Made by a program: the position numbers and the translations under genes. This document shows positions 1-5,703 of a stretch of DNA of 9,913 nucleotides, piece after piece. The notes beneath the pieces were generated by a model, which was given only the letters and a program-made list of their open reading frames with translations, searched no databases and was not told where the DNA came from. Origin of the DNA: Galactobacter sp. (GTDB lineage: Bacteria; Actinomycetota; Actinomycetes; Actinomycetales; Micrococcaceae); assembly GCF_022712295.1 (NCBI RefSeq), contig NZ_JALAGT010000188.1:1-9913 (forward strand), read 5' to 3'. The stretch's first letter is position 1. Each line of letters starts with the position of its first letter.

Positions 1-282
1 GTGGCCCCGTCCGACGGGTCGGAGGAGTCGGGCGCGGAGGGCTCCGGTACGGAGAGTGAGGCGGAGGAACCCGCCGCTCCCGACGCGGGCGCTGCCGCCG
101 ACTCCGGCGATGAAGCAGACGGCGAGAGCAAGGAGCAGGTCGTGGCCGGGGGCGGCAACGGCGGCGACGGCGGCAACCTGGCCCACACCGGCGCCACGGT
201 GCTTTCGATCGCGCTCATCGCGCTCGGTCTAGGAGGCGCCGGCTGGGCGCTGCTGGCGAACTCGCGCAGGCGCGCGGCATAG
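1..282 (+). CDS. LAxTG cell-wall-anchored surface protein, C-terminal end (partial)
   Basis: The reading frame is open from the first base to a TAG stop at 280-282, so this is the 3' end of a longer gene whose start lies outside the window; the GTG at position 1 is probably just an internal Val codon. The visible 93 residues begin with a low-complexity, acidic Ser/Glu/Ala/Gly spacer (about 1-58), then an LAHTG pentapeptide (60-64), a hydrophobic segment (about 66-86) and a basic tail (RRR, 89-91). That order is the classic sortase sorting signal: cut after Thr, anchor to peptidoglycan, with the spacer crossing the wall. LAxTG rather than LPxTG is the motif known for class E sortases of high-GC actinobacteria. 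The function of the missing N-terminal part cannot be told. A hairpin terminator follows 40 bases downstream. Confidence 0.85.
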   Translation: MAPSDGSEESGAEGSGTESEAEEPAAPDAGAAADSGDEADGESKEQVVAGGGNGGDGGNLAHTGATVLSIALIALGLGGAGWALLANSRRRAA

Positions 283-322
283 CGTTGGCCAGTGGGCTCG
301 GCGGAGGCGCCGAGTCGTCAGG

Positions 323-359
323 GAACGGTCCCCGGATCTCCAAGGTTCGGGGACCGTTC
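323..359 (+). terminator. Intrinsic terminator of the surface-protein gene
   Basis: A perfect 12-bp inverted repeat pairs 323-334 with 348-359 (GAACGGTCCCCG / CGGGGACCGTTC) around a 13-base loop. It lies 40 bases after the surface-protein stop and before the metF promoter. It is followed by a short mixed tail (TGTGCG) rather than a T-run, as is common in high-GC actinobacteria. It separates the surface-protein gene from the one-carbon cassette. Confidence 0.75.
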
Positions 360-389
360 TGTGCGCGTTCGGACCGAAAGAATCAACCC

Positions 390-418
390 TTGCGCATCAC
401 TATGGACATAGTTATTGT
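390..418 (+). promoter_or_regulatory. Predicted promoter of the metF-purU-ligM cassette
   Basis: A -35-like TTGCGC (390-395) and a -10-like TATTGT (413-418) are 17 bases apart, the ideal sigma-70 spacing. Transcription would begin near 425, leaving a leader of about 30 bases that contains the GAGGAGG ribosome binding site of metF (444-450). The boxes match consensus only in part (3/6 and 4/6), so the call rests on spacing, position and the A/T-rich character of this short stretch compared with its surroundings. Confidence 0.5.
399..412. promoter_or_regulatory. Operator-like inverted repeat inside the metF promoter spacer
   Basis: ACTATG-GA-CATAGT is a perfect 6-bp inverted repeat with a 2-base centre. 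It fills the space just upstream of the predicted -10 box, where a bound repressor would block RNA polymerase. The ATG/CAT half-sites resemble the ATGT...ACAT dyads reported for some PadR-family regulators, and a padR gene lies at the other end of the cassette. Which protein binds here is inference. Confidence 0.45.
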
Positions 419-454
419 GTGAGAGACGGCACAACGACGAGTCGAGGAGGGCGC

Positions 455-1315
455 ATGGCCCACGAACACACCGCCGCGGCGGACCTGGTCAAGGGGTTCT
501 CCCTGGAGATGACCGGTAAGGACATCGAGCCGCTGCGTGAGGCGGCTCCGTTCATCCCGCAGGGCACTCGCGTGAACGTGACCTTCCTCGGCAACGAGGA
601 CCTCCAGATGCGCGTTGCGGCGTCCGCCGAGGTGAAGCGGCTCGGTTTCGTTCCTGTGCCGCACCTGTCCGCCCGTCGACTGCACGATGAGGATGAACTG
701 GCGACCTTCCTCGACGAACTGGCGAAGGTCGACGCAGCGGAGCATGTCTTCTCCGTGGGCGGCGACCCGGCGGAACCGCTCGGCCCCTTCCCGGATGCAC
801 TCACCGTCATCAAGTCCGGCGCCCTCCAAAAGGCAGGCGTCAAGAGCGTCGCGATCTCCGGTTACCCCGAGGGCCATCCGGACATTGCGGAGAACGTGCT
901 GTGGGAGCACCTCGAGGCAAAGTCTGCCGCCCTGGCGGAGGCTGGACTGGATGCCACCATCCTGACCCAGTTCTCCTTCGACGCGGACGCCGTTCTGGCT
1001 TGGATTGCCGAGGTTCGGCGGCGCGGCATCACCGCCCCGATCCGCGTGGGTATTCCCGGGCCTGCCGGCATCAAGCGACTGCTCGGCTACGCCAAGCGCT
1101 TCGGAGTGGGCTCCAGCGCGGGCATCGTCAAGAAGTACGGCTTCTCGCTGACCCACCTGATCGGTTCTGCCGGCCCGGACAAGTTCGTGGCGGACCTGGC
1201 CGCAGGCCTGGCCCAACTGCCCAATGCCGGTGAGGTGGGCGTTCATCTGTACACGTTCGGAGGACTCAAGGCCTCAGCCCAATGGGCCTCGGCGGCCCAG
1301 GAGGCCTCGGCATGA
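455..1315 (+). CDS. metF: Methylenetetrahydrofolate reductase (MetF)
   Basis: Cytoplasmic flavoenzyme of one-carbon metabolism interconverting 5,10-methylene-THF and 5-methyl-THF. The 286-residue protein shows the expected single TIM-barrel layout: FSLEM (15-19) with Glu18 where the family has its catalytic Glu, PHLSAR (69-74), GGDP (103-106) with Asp104 at the folate/flavin-binding Asp, SGYPEGHP (135-142), TQFSFD (171-176) with Gln172, and VHLYTFGG (263-270) near the end. The length is normal for a bacterial MetF. ATG 455 was chosen over an in-frame GTG at 419 because GAGGAGG sits at 444-450, and 419 falls right next to the predicted -10 box. The stop overlaps the purU start (ATGA, 1312-1315). 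Placed with a LigM-type demethylase, it probably runs in the oxidising direction, clearing 5-methyl-THF, rather than supplying methionine synthesis; that role is inferred from context. Confidence 0.93.
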   Translation: MAHEHTAAADLVKGFSLEMTGKDIEPLREAAPFIPQGTRVNVTFLGNEDLQMRVAASAEVKRLGFVPVPHLSARRLHDEDELATFLDELAKVDAAEHVFSVGGDPAEPLGPFPDALTVIKSGALQKAGVKSVAISGYPEGHPDIAENVLWEHLEAKSAALAEAGLDATILTQFSFDADAVLAWIAEVRRRGITAPIRVGIPGPAGIKRLLGYAKRFGVGSSAGIVKKYGFSLTHLIGSAGPDKFVADLAAGLAQLPNAGEVGVHLYTFGGLKASAQWASAAQEASA

Positions 1316-2223
1316 CCATCGAAGCAGATCTGAGATCGGTGGCTTCCGCACCGGATCCGAGCGACCCGGCGGCCAAACGTGGTTGCTTGTTGGTCAAGGG
1401 ACCGGATCAGCCGGGAATGGTGGCCGCAGTGACCACTCGACTCCGAGATGCAGGCGCCAATATCGTCTCCCTGGACCAGTACTCCGACGATCCCGACCAC
1501 GGCGACTTCTTCCAGCGGGTGGTCTTCCAACTCGAGGACCTCCACAGCCGCATCCCACAGCTGCAGCAGGAACTTGACAGCCTGCTGACACCGCTTGGTT
1601 TCACGTTCAGCCTCACGGAACGGGCCAAGCGCAAGCGGATGGCGATCCTGGCTTCCAAGTCCGATCACTGCCTGCTTGACCTGCTCTGGCGCTACCGTCG
1701 CGGTGAGCTGCCCGTGTCCATCCCCATGGTGATCTCCAACCACACCGAGTGCGTGGAAGACGTGCGCAGCCTCCAGGTTCCCTTCTTTCACGTCCCCTCC
1801 GCCACGGGTGAGGACAAATCGGCATCGGAAGCGAAACTGCTTGAGTTGCTGAAGGGCAATGTGGACTTCGTGGTTCTGGCCCGCTACATGCAGATCCTCT
1901 CCGACGACTTCCTCAAGGAGGTCGGCGTCCCGGTCATCAACATCCACCACTCCTTCCTGCCCGCCTTCATCGGCGCTGCCCCGTACAAGCGGGCCAAGGA
2001 ACGCGGTGTGAAGCTGATCGGCGCCACGGCCCACTACGTGACCGGAGACCTGGATGAGGGCCCCATCATCGAGCAGGACGTGGCCCGTGTGGACCACTCC
2101 ATGACCGCCGCGGATCTGCAGCGCCGTGGCGCCGACGTGGAACGCGCAGTGCTCTCCAGAGCGGTGCTCTGGCATGCGGAAGACCGCGTGATCAGGCACG
2201 GCAACCACACCGTGGTCTTCTGA
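1312..2223 (+). CDS. purU: Formyltetrahydrofolate deformylase (PurU)
   Basis: Hydrolyses 10-formyl-THF to formate and THF. The 303-residue protein has an N-terminal ACT regulatory domain (about 24-100, starting GCLLVKGPDQPGMVAAV) and a C-terminal formyltransferase-fold domain (about 108-290). The catalytic triad of the PurN/PurU family is visible: Asn143 (VISNHTE), His212 (INIHHSFLP) and Asp248 (GDLDEGPII). ATG 1312 overlaps the metF stop in an ATGA arrangement, with GGAGG at 1300-1304 as ribosome binding site, so the two are translationally coupled. An upstream in-frame ATG at 1282 would add a Gly-rich stretch with no family counterpart. In this cassette PurU would be the last step of methyl-group oxidation, freeing THF for the next demethylation and releasing formate. 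The aromatic cluster of Sphingobium uses the synthetase LigH instead, which can recover ATP. Confidence 0.94.
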   Translation: MTIEADLRSVASAPDPSDPAAKRGCLLVKGPDQPGMVAAVTTRLRDAGANIVSLDQYSDDPDHGDFFQRVVFQLEDLHSRIPQLQQELDSLLTPLGFTFSLTERAKRKRMAILASKSDHCLLDLLWRYRRGELPVSIPMVISNHTECVEDVRSLQVPFFHVPSATGEDKSASEAKLLELLKGNVDFVVLARYMQILSDDFLKEVGVPVINIHHSFLPAFIGAAPYKRAKERGVKLIGATAHYVTGDLDEGPIIEQDVARVDHSMTAADLQRRGADVERAVLSRAVLWHAEDRVIRHGNHTVVF

Positions 2224-2319
2224 CGCCACCGCGCGCAACCGCCGCCTACCCGGCTTTCGAGTTTCCCCCTATCAATGCCATCGACCATCCCGACAATCTC
2301 AAGGACGAGAGGACCAACC

Positions 2320-3729
2320 ATGGCCAACGAACAGAACCTCCAGCAGCTCCTGGACTCCACGAACCCCGTGGACCTGCTGCGCAACTCCCAGATCGGCTCC
2401 TATATCTACCCGGTGGTCCCCGCGGACTTCACCAACTGGATCAAGGAGCAGAAGGCCTGGCGTGAGACCGCCGTGCTCTACGACCAGTCCCACCACATGG
2501 ACAACGTGTTCCTGAAGGGCTCGGACGCCATCAAGCTGATCTCCGACACCGCCATCAACTCGGTGGCCAAGTTCGAGGTCAACCAGGCCAAGCAGTACGT
2601 TCCCACCACGTCCGCCGGCCACGTGATCGGCGACGGCATCCTCTTCCGTGAGGCCGAGGACGAGTACACCTACGTGGGCCGTGCCCCTGCCTCCAACTGG
2701 CTGCTCTACCACGGCGAGACCGGCGGCTACTCCAACCTGGACATCGAGGTGGACCGTCGTAGCCCCTCCCGCCCCTACGGCCACGCCGTGCCCCGCCGCT
2801 ACTACCGCTTCCAGATCCCGGGCCCCAATGCCTGGCCCATCATCGAGAAGCTCAATGGTGGCCCGCTGGAGCAGCTGCGCTTCTTCCGCATGTCCACGAT
2901 GACCATCGCGGGCCGCACCGTCCGCACGCTGCGTCACGGCATGGCAGGCGCCCCTGGTCTGGAGATCTGGGGTCCCTATGAGGACCACGACGTCATCCAG
3001 GAAGCCATCGTCACGGCAGGCGCAGAGTTCGGCCTGCTGCCCGTGGGCTCCCGTGCATACCCGTCCAACACCCTCGAGTCCGGCTGGATCCCGTCCCCGC
3101 TGCCGGGTATCTACACGGGCGAGGCCGAGCGCGGCTACCGCGAGTGGCTCGGCGTGGACTCTTACGAGGCCACCGGCACCCTGGCGGGCTCCTTCGTCTC
3201 GGACAACATCGAGGACTACTACACCACGCCGTGGGAGCTCGGGTACGGATCCTTCGTGAAGTTCGACCACGACTTCATCGGCCGCGACGCGCTGGAGAAG
3301 ATCGACCCCGCGACGCAGCGCCGCAAGGTCACCATGGCTTGGGACGCAGAAGACCTCGGCAAGGTCTGGACCTCACTGCTGAACGTGGATGGCCCGCAGT
3401 ACAAGTTCTTCGATCTGCCGCTGGCCAACTACGGTTCCGCGAACTACGACGCCATCATCGACGCGAACGACAACGTGGTTGGCTACTCGATGTTCACCGG
3501 CTACTCCTCCAACGAGCGCCGCGGACTCTCCCTCTCCATCGTCAACCCGGACGTTCCCGAGGGTGCAGAACTTCGTGTGGTCTGGGGTGAGCCCAACGGC
3601 GGTTCCTCCAAGGCTTCCGTGGAGCCGCACGAGCAGACCGAGGTCCGCGCCGTGGTCTCCCCGGTGCCGTACTCCACGGTGGCTCGCGACACCTACCACG
3701 GCGGCTGGCGCACCAACTACTCGGAGTGA
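2320..3729 (+). CDS. ligM: THF-dependent aromatic O-demethylase, LigM/DesA type (GcvT-fold)
   Basis: Predicted to transfer the methyl of a methoxylated aromatic acid (vanillate, 3-O-methylgallate or syringate are the known LigM/DesA substrates) to tetrahydrofolate, giving the phenol and 5-methyl-THF. The 469-residue protein matches the length of Sphingobium LigM (about 471) and resembles it along its whole length as I remember that sequence: LLRNSQIG (19-26), DQSHHM (55-60), AKQYVPTT (90-97), VGRAPASNWL (119-128), RHGMAGAPGLEIWGPY (205-220), GSRAYPSNTLESGWIPSPLP (243-262) and KFDHDFIGRDALE near residue 315. Tyr247 falls at the number of the Tyr reported as essential in LigM; His59 and Arg121 are each one off the remembered LigM positions. 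It is clearly this subfamily rather than GcvT (about 370 residues) or DmdA. ATG 2320 follows GAGAGGA (2307-2313); an upstream ATG at 2275 lacks such a site. Substrate is unproven. Confidence 0.85.
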   Translation: MANEQNLQQLLDSTNPVDLLRNSQIGSYIYPVVPADFTNWIKEQKAWRETAVLYDQSHHMDNVFLKGSDAIKLISDTAINSVAKFEVNQAKQYVPTTSAGHVIGDGILFREAEDEYTYVGRAPASNWLLYHGETGGYSNLDIEVDRRSPSRPYGHAVPRRYYRFQIPGPNAWPIIEKLNGGPLEQLRFFRMSTMTIAGRTVRTLRHGMAGAPGLEIWGPYEDHDVIQEAIVTAGAEFGLLPVGSRAYPSNTLESGWIPSPLPGIYTGEAERGYREWLGVDSYEATGTLAGSFVSDNIEDYYTTPWELGYGSFVKFDHDFIGRDALEKIDPATQRRKVTMAWDAEDLGKVWTSLLNVDGPQYKFFDLPLANYGSANYDAIIDANDNVVGYSMFTGYSSNERRGLSLSIVNPDVPEGAELRVVWGEPNGGSSKASVEPHEQTEVRAVVSPVPYSTVARDTYHGGWRTNYSE

Positions 3730-3742
3730 GTCCAGGGTCTTG

Positions 3743-3791
3743 ATGCCCGACGGCGCGTACCCGACTTGGTCGGGCACGCGCCGTCGGGCAT
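3743..3791. terminator. Strong hairpin terminator between ligM and padR
   Basis: Positions 3743-3765 pair with 3769-3791 around a 3-base loop: 22 base pairs and one A/C mismatch (3759/3775), almost all G/C. It begins 14 bases after the ligM stop. There is no T-run on either side. It should end cassette transcription; being nearly symmetrical it could also act on antisense transcripts. It implies padR has its own promoter. Confidence 0.8.
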
Positions 3792-3811
3792 GGTGTCTAC
3801 GATTGCTTGAA

Positions 3812-3827
3812 GGCCGCAGCAGCGGCC
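3812..3827. repeat. Short inverted repeat upstream of padR
   Basis: GGCCGC-AGCA-GCGGCC is a perfect 6-bp inverted repeat 25 bases before the padR start. It could be a small leader hairpin or an autoregulatory site, as PadR proteins often repress their own gene. It does not resemble the ACTATG/CATAGT dyad upstream of metF, so a shared operator is not supported. A TACGAT -10-like box lies at 3798-3803 but has no convincing -35 partner. Confidence 0.3.
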
Positions 3828-3852
3828 GGACCACCACCTGGAAGAGGAGACC

Positions 3853-4449
3853 GTGAGCCTGCGATTCGCCCTGCTGACCCTGCTGCGTGTGGGTCCGTTG
3901 TCCGGATACGACCTGAAGAAGCAGTTCTCCATGTCGGTGGGATACGTGTGGCATGCCCCGGACTCTCAGATCTATCCGGAATTGAAGCGGATGGCCCGCG
4001 ACGGGCTGCTGGAACCGGAGGACGTGCCGCGTGGCCCCAAGGGGACGCGGACGATCTATCACGTGACGGACGAGGGTGAGGCAGCCTTCCTCGACTGGTT
4101 CGAGCAGATGCCCACGTATCAGCGGCAGCGCGACCCGGCGAGCCTGCGCGCTGCGTACCTGGAATCGGCCACGGCCCAGCAGCAAACGGCTTTCTTCGAG
4201 ACGCACCGTGCGCACTGGCAGGGGGAACTGGACCGTGATTCCGCCGAGCTCGAGCGGCTCAAGGCCCGGACCTCTCCGGCGCTGCTGCGGCGGCTGGAAC
4301 ATCTGGCACCAGGGGAGCGGGACGCTGCCGTGGCCTGGAAGGTGTTCGCCTACGAGGGGTTGGTGGCCCGGGCGGAATGGGAACTGCAGTGGGCCCAGCG
4401 GGGTCTGGACCTGGTGGGGCGGTTGGAAGCCAACCCAGCTTCGGTTTGA
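3853..4449 (+). CDS. PadR-family transcriptional regulator
   Basis: A 198-residue two-domain regulator. Residues about 1-80 form the PadR winged helix-turn-helix: SLRFALLTLLRVGPLSGYDL at the start, SQIYPELKRM (about 37-46) in the recognition region and the wing KGTRTIYHVTDEG (about 60-72). Residues about 95-185 form the charged helical C-terminal domain (Vir_act_alpha_C type) that makes the dimer and often the ligand pocket. The GTG start is supported by the family-typical beginning (SLRxALL) and by AGGAG at 3845-3849, although the spacing is short. The founding PadR senses p-coumarate and ferulate and represses phenolic acid decarboxylase, so a PadR next to an aromatic O-demethylase is a reasonable candidate regulator of the metF-purU-ligM cassette. 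The ligand and targets are inferred. Confidence 0.88.
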   Translation: MSLRFALLTLLRVGPLSGYDLKKQFSMSVGYVWHAPDSQIYPELKRMARDGLLEPEDVPRGPKGTRTIYHVTDEGEAAFLDWFEQMPTYQRQRDPASLRAAYLESATAQQQTAFFETHRAHWQGELDRDSAELERLKARTSPALLRRLEHLAPGERDAAVAWKVFAYEGLVARAEWELQWAQRGLDLVGRLEANPASV

Positions 4450-4461
4450 TTCCCAATTTCA

Positions 4462-4515
4462 GCCGATCGCGGTGATCTGGCTGAAGTTGAGAACTTCGCC
4501 GACGTTGCGATCGGC
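4462..4515. repeat. Compound stem-loop downstream of padR, possible terminator
   Basis: An outer perfect 9-bp stem pairs 4462-4470 (GCCGATCGC) with 4507-4515 (GCGATCGGC). Inside it a second stem pairs 4479-4488 with 4492-4500: GGC, a bulged T, then GAAGTT, closed by a GAG loop on AACTTC and GCC. An unpaired internal loop of 8 and 6 bases separates the two stems. It starts 12 bases after the padR stop and is most simply the padR terminator. There is no T-tract. Confidence 0.5.
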
Positions 4516-4533
4516 CGCGCACTTCGGAATGGC

Positions 4534-4579
4534 GAAGCCCCTCAAGATCAGCGGAATCTCGCTGTTCTTGAGGGGCTTC
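4534..4579. terminator. Long stem-loop between padR and tRNA-Ser, likely (bidirectional) terminator
   Basis: Positions 4534-4553 pair with 4560-4579 (GAAGCCCCTCAAG... / ...CTTGAGGGGCTTC) around a 6-base loop: 19 pairs and one T/T mismatch at 4548/4565. It lies 6 bases beyond the 3' end of the minus-strand tRNA-Ser, the right place for its terminator, and could also stop leftover transcription from padR on the plus strand. Confidence 0.65.
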
Positions 4580-4585
4580 CAAGAG

Positions 4586-4673
4586 CGGTGACGGTGGGAT
4601 TTGAACCCACGGTACGGGGTTACCGTACACAACATTTCGAGTGTTGCACCTTCGGCCGCTCGGACACGTCACC
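4586..4673 (-). tRNA. tRNA-Ser(CGA)
   Basis: Read on the minus strand, this 88-base segment folds as a class II tRNA with a long variable arm, as expected for serine. The 7-bp acceptor stem is GGTGACG (4667-4673) with CGTCACC (4587-4593), then discriminator G (4586); CCA is not encoded. The anticodon stem CAACA/TGTTG encloses the loop CTCGAAA, giving anticodon CGA, which reads UCG. The T-loop region has GGGTTCAAATCCC. The variable arm stem is TACGG/CCGTA. It lies alone between padR and mogA, has its own predicted promoter, and has a strong hairpin just beyond its 3' end. Confidence 0.96.
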
Positions 4674-4683
4674 AGGCCACAGC

Positions 4684-4713
4684 AGTCTACGGCACCGTAT
4701 GAGTCCTGCCCAA
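4684..4713 (-). promoter_or_regulatory. Predicted promoter of tRNA-Ser
   Basis: On the minus strand TTGGGC (-35, 4713-4708) and TAGACT (-10, 4689-4684) are separated by 18 bases, and the -10 box ends 10 bases before the first tRNA base. This would place transcription start within a few bases of the mature 5' end. It is back to back with the mogA promoter. Confidence 0.5.
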
Positions 4714-4728
4714 ACCGAGGTGTGCAAC

Positions 4729-4758
4729 CAGACAGTCCGCAGCCGCACTGCGTAGCAT
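4729..4758 (+). promoter_or_regulatory. Predicted leaderless promoter of mogA
   Basis: CAGACA (-35-like, 4729-4734) and TAGCAT (-10-like, 4753-4758) are 18 bases apart. The -10 box ends 7 bases before the mogA ATG at 4766, so transcription would start at or next to the A of the start codon. There is no Shine-Dalgarno sequence upstream of that ATG, which fits a leaderless mRNA, a common arrangement in actinobacteria. Confidence 0.5.
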
Positions 4759-4765
4759 TGATCCC

Positions 4766-5251
4766 ATGCAGTCTTCCCGTCGCACCGCCACCGTGGTGAC
4801 CGTCTCCGACCGGTCCTTCTCAGGGGCGCGGGAGGACCGTTCCGGGCCTCTGGCGGCCTCGCTTCTGCACGACGCAGGGTGGTCGGCAGACGTCGTGGTG
4901 GTGCCTGACGAACTTGACCAGATCGCTGACGCGATCCGCTCCGCCGCGGCGCGTGGGGACTCACTGGTGGTCACCACGGGAGGCACGGGACTGGGTCCGC
5001 GGGACGTGACGCCGGAAGCCACCGAGCCGTTGCTGGACAGAACCGTCCCGGGGATCGCGGAACGGATCCGAACCGTAGGTGTCGAGAAGCTACCCCAGGC
5101 GATGCTCTCGCGGGGGTTGGCGGGTATCGTCGGGCACAGCCTGGTGGTGAATCTTGCCGGTTCTCCAGGCGCCGTGGCGGATGGTGTACCGGTGATCCTC
5201 ACGGTGGCCGGCCACGTGGCAGATCAACTAAGGGGAGGAGACCACCAGTGA
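4766..5251 (+). CDS. mogA: Molybdopterin adenylyltransferase (MogA/MoaB family)
   Basis: Moco biosynthesis: activates molybdopterin by adenylation with ATP before MoeA inserts molybdate. The 161-residue protein matches the single-domain MogA/MoaB fold. Visible motifs are VVTVSDRSFSG (10-20), SGPLAASLL (26-34), the central TTGGTGLGPRDVTPEA (70-85) with Asp80 and Thr82 at the substrate-binding site, LSRG (114-117) and NLAGSPGAV (129-137). First gene of the plus-strand arm mogA-moaE-moaA. Its stop overlaps the moaE GTG (GTGA, 5248-5251). ATG 4766 is the only sensible start and seems to be leaderless. MogA and MoaB names are used loosely in actinobacteria; the family is certain, the exact label less so. 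Confidence 0.92.
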   Translation: MQSSRRTATVVTVSDRSFSGAREDRSGPLAASLLHDAGWSADVVVVPDELDQIADAIRSAAARGDSLVVTTGGTGLGPRDVTPEATEPLLDRTVPGIAERIRTVGVEKLPQAMLSRGLAGIVGHSLVVNLAGSPGAVADGVPVILTVAGHVADQLRGGDHQ

Positions 5252-5703
5252 TCGTCTTGACTCAGCTGACGCTCGATTCCCTGGACGTCGCGGCCCACGT
5301 GGACGCCGTCGCGTCACCGCAGGCCGGAGCGAGTGCAGTATTCATCGGCACCGTGCGTGATCACGACCCGGAGGCCGCAGGGGAAGTGGTGACGCTTGAG
5401 TACTCGGCACACCCGGACGCCGAACGCATTCTCGGTCAGATCGCAGCGCAAGCGGACGCTGACCACGAACAGGATCCAACAGGTCTCCGGATCGCGGTGT
5501 CGCACCGTGTGGGCAAGCTGGGCGTTGGAGAGGCAGCGATCGTCTGTGCGGTCTCGTCCGCTCACCGGGCGGATGCCTTCGACGTGGCCAGGGACGTGGT
5601 GGAACGGGTCAAGGCACAGTTGCCGGTGTGGAAGCGCCAGATCGAGTCAGACGGAACCTCCGGCTGGGTGGGGCTGGGAGGCCTTGAGGACGTGAGCGCG
5701 TGA
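5248..5703 (+). CDS. moaE: Molybdopterin synthase catalytic subunit (MoaE)
   Basis: Large subunit of molybdopterin synthase: with thiocarboxylated MoaD it puts the two dithiolene sulfurs into cyclic pyranopterin monophosphate. The 151-residue length is typical. Motifs are VFIGTVRDHD (31-40) with Arg37, LEYSAHPDAE (50-59), SHRVGKLGVGEAAI (85-98), SAHRADAF (104-111) and KAQLPVWKRQ (122-131). Lys122 and Lys129 have the 7-residue spacing of the two active-site lysines of the E. coli enzyme, and His106-Arg107 match its His-Arg pair. GTG 5248 overlaps the mogA stop and has a strong GGGAGGAG ribosome binding site (5233-5240) 7 bases upstream. Its small-subunit partner, MoaD, is encoded on the opposite strand at 6805-7044. 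Confidence 0.95.
   Translation: MIVLTQLTLDSLDVAAHVDAVASPQAGASAVFIGTVRDHDPEAAGEVVTLEYSAHPDAERILGQIAAQADADHEQDPTGLRIAVSHRVGKLGVGEAAIVCAVSSAHRADAFDVARDVVERVKAQLPVWKRQIESDGTSGWVGLGGLEDVSA

Noticed and set aside
419..454. Alternative upstream GTG start for metF at 419
   Set aside because: It falls next to the predicted -10 box, has no ribosome binding site, and adds residues without family counterpart; ATG 455 has GAGGAGG just upstream.
1243..2238. Long open frame antisense to purU (and similar ones at 2299-3270, 3373-4302 and 5562-6935)
   Set aside because: They lie opposite well-recognised genes, have no family resemblance, and are rich in the Arg, Gly, His and Val patterns typical of shadow frames in high-GC DNA.
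2224..2319. Separate promoter for ligM in the 96-base gap after purU
   Set aside because: No convincing -35/-10 pair, dyad or terminator is visible; ligM is most simply co-transcribed from the metF promoter.
4586..4673. tRNA-Ser as an integration site of a mobile element
   Set aside because: No integrase, no repeated copy of the tRNA 3' end and no change in base composition is seen on either side within the window.
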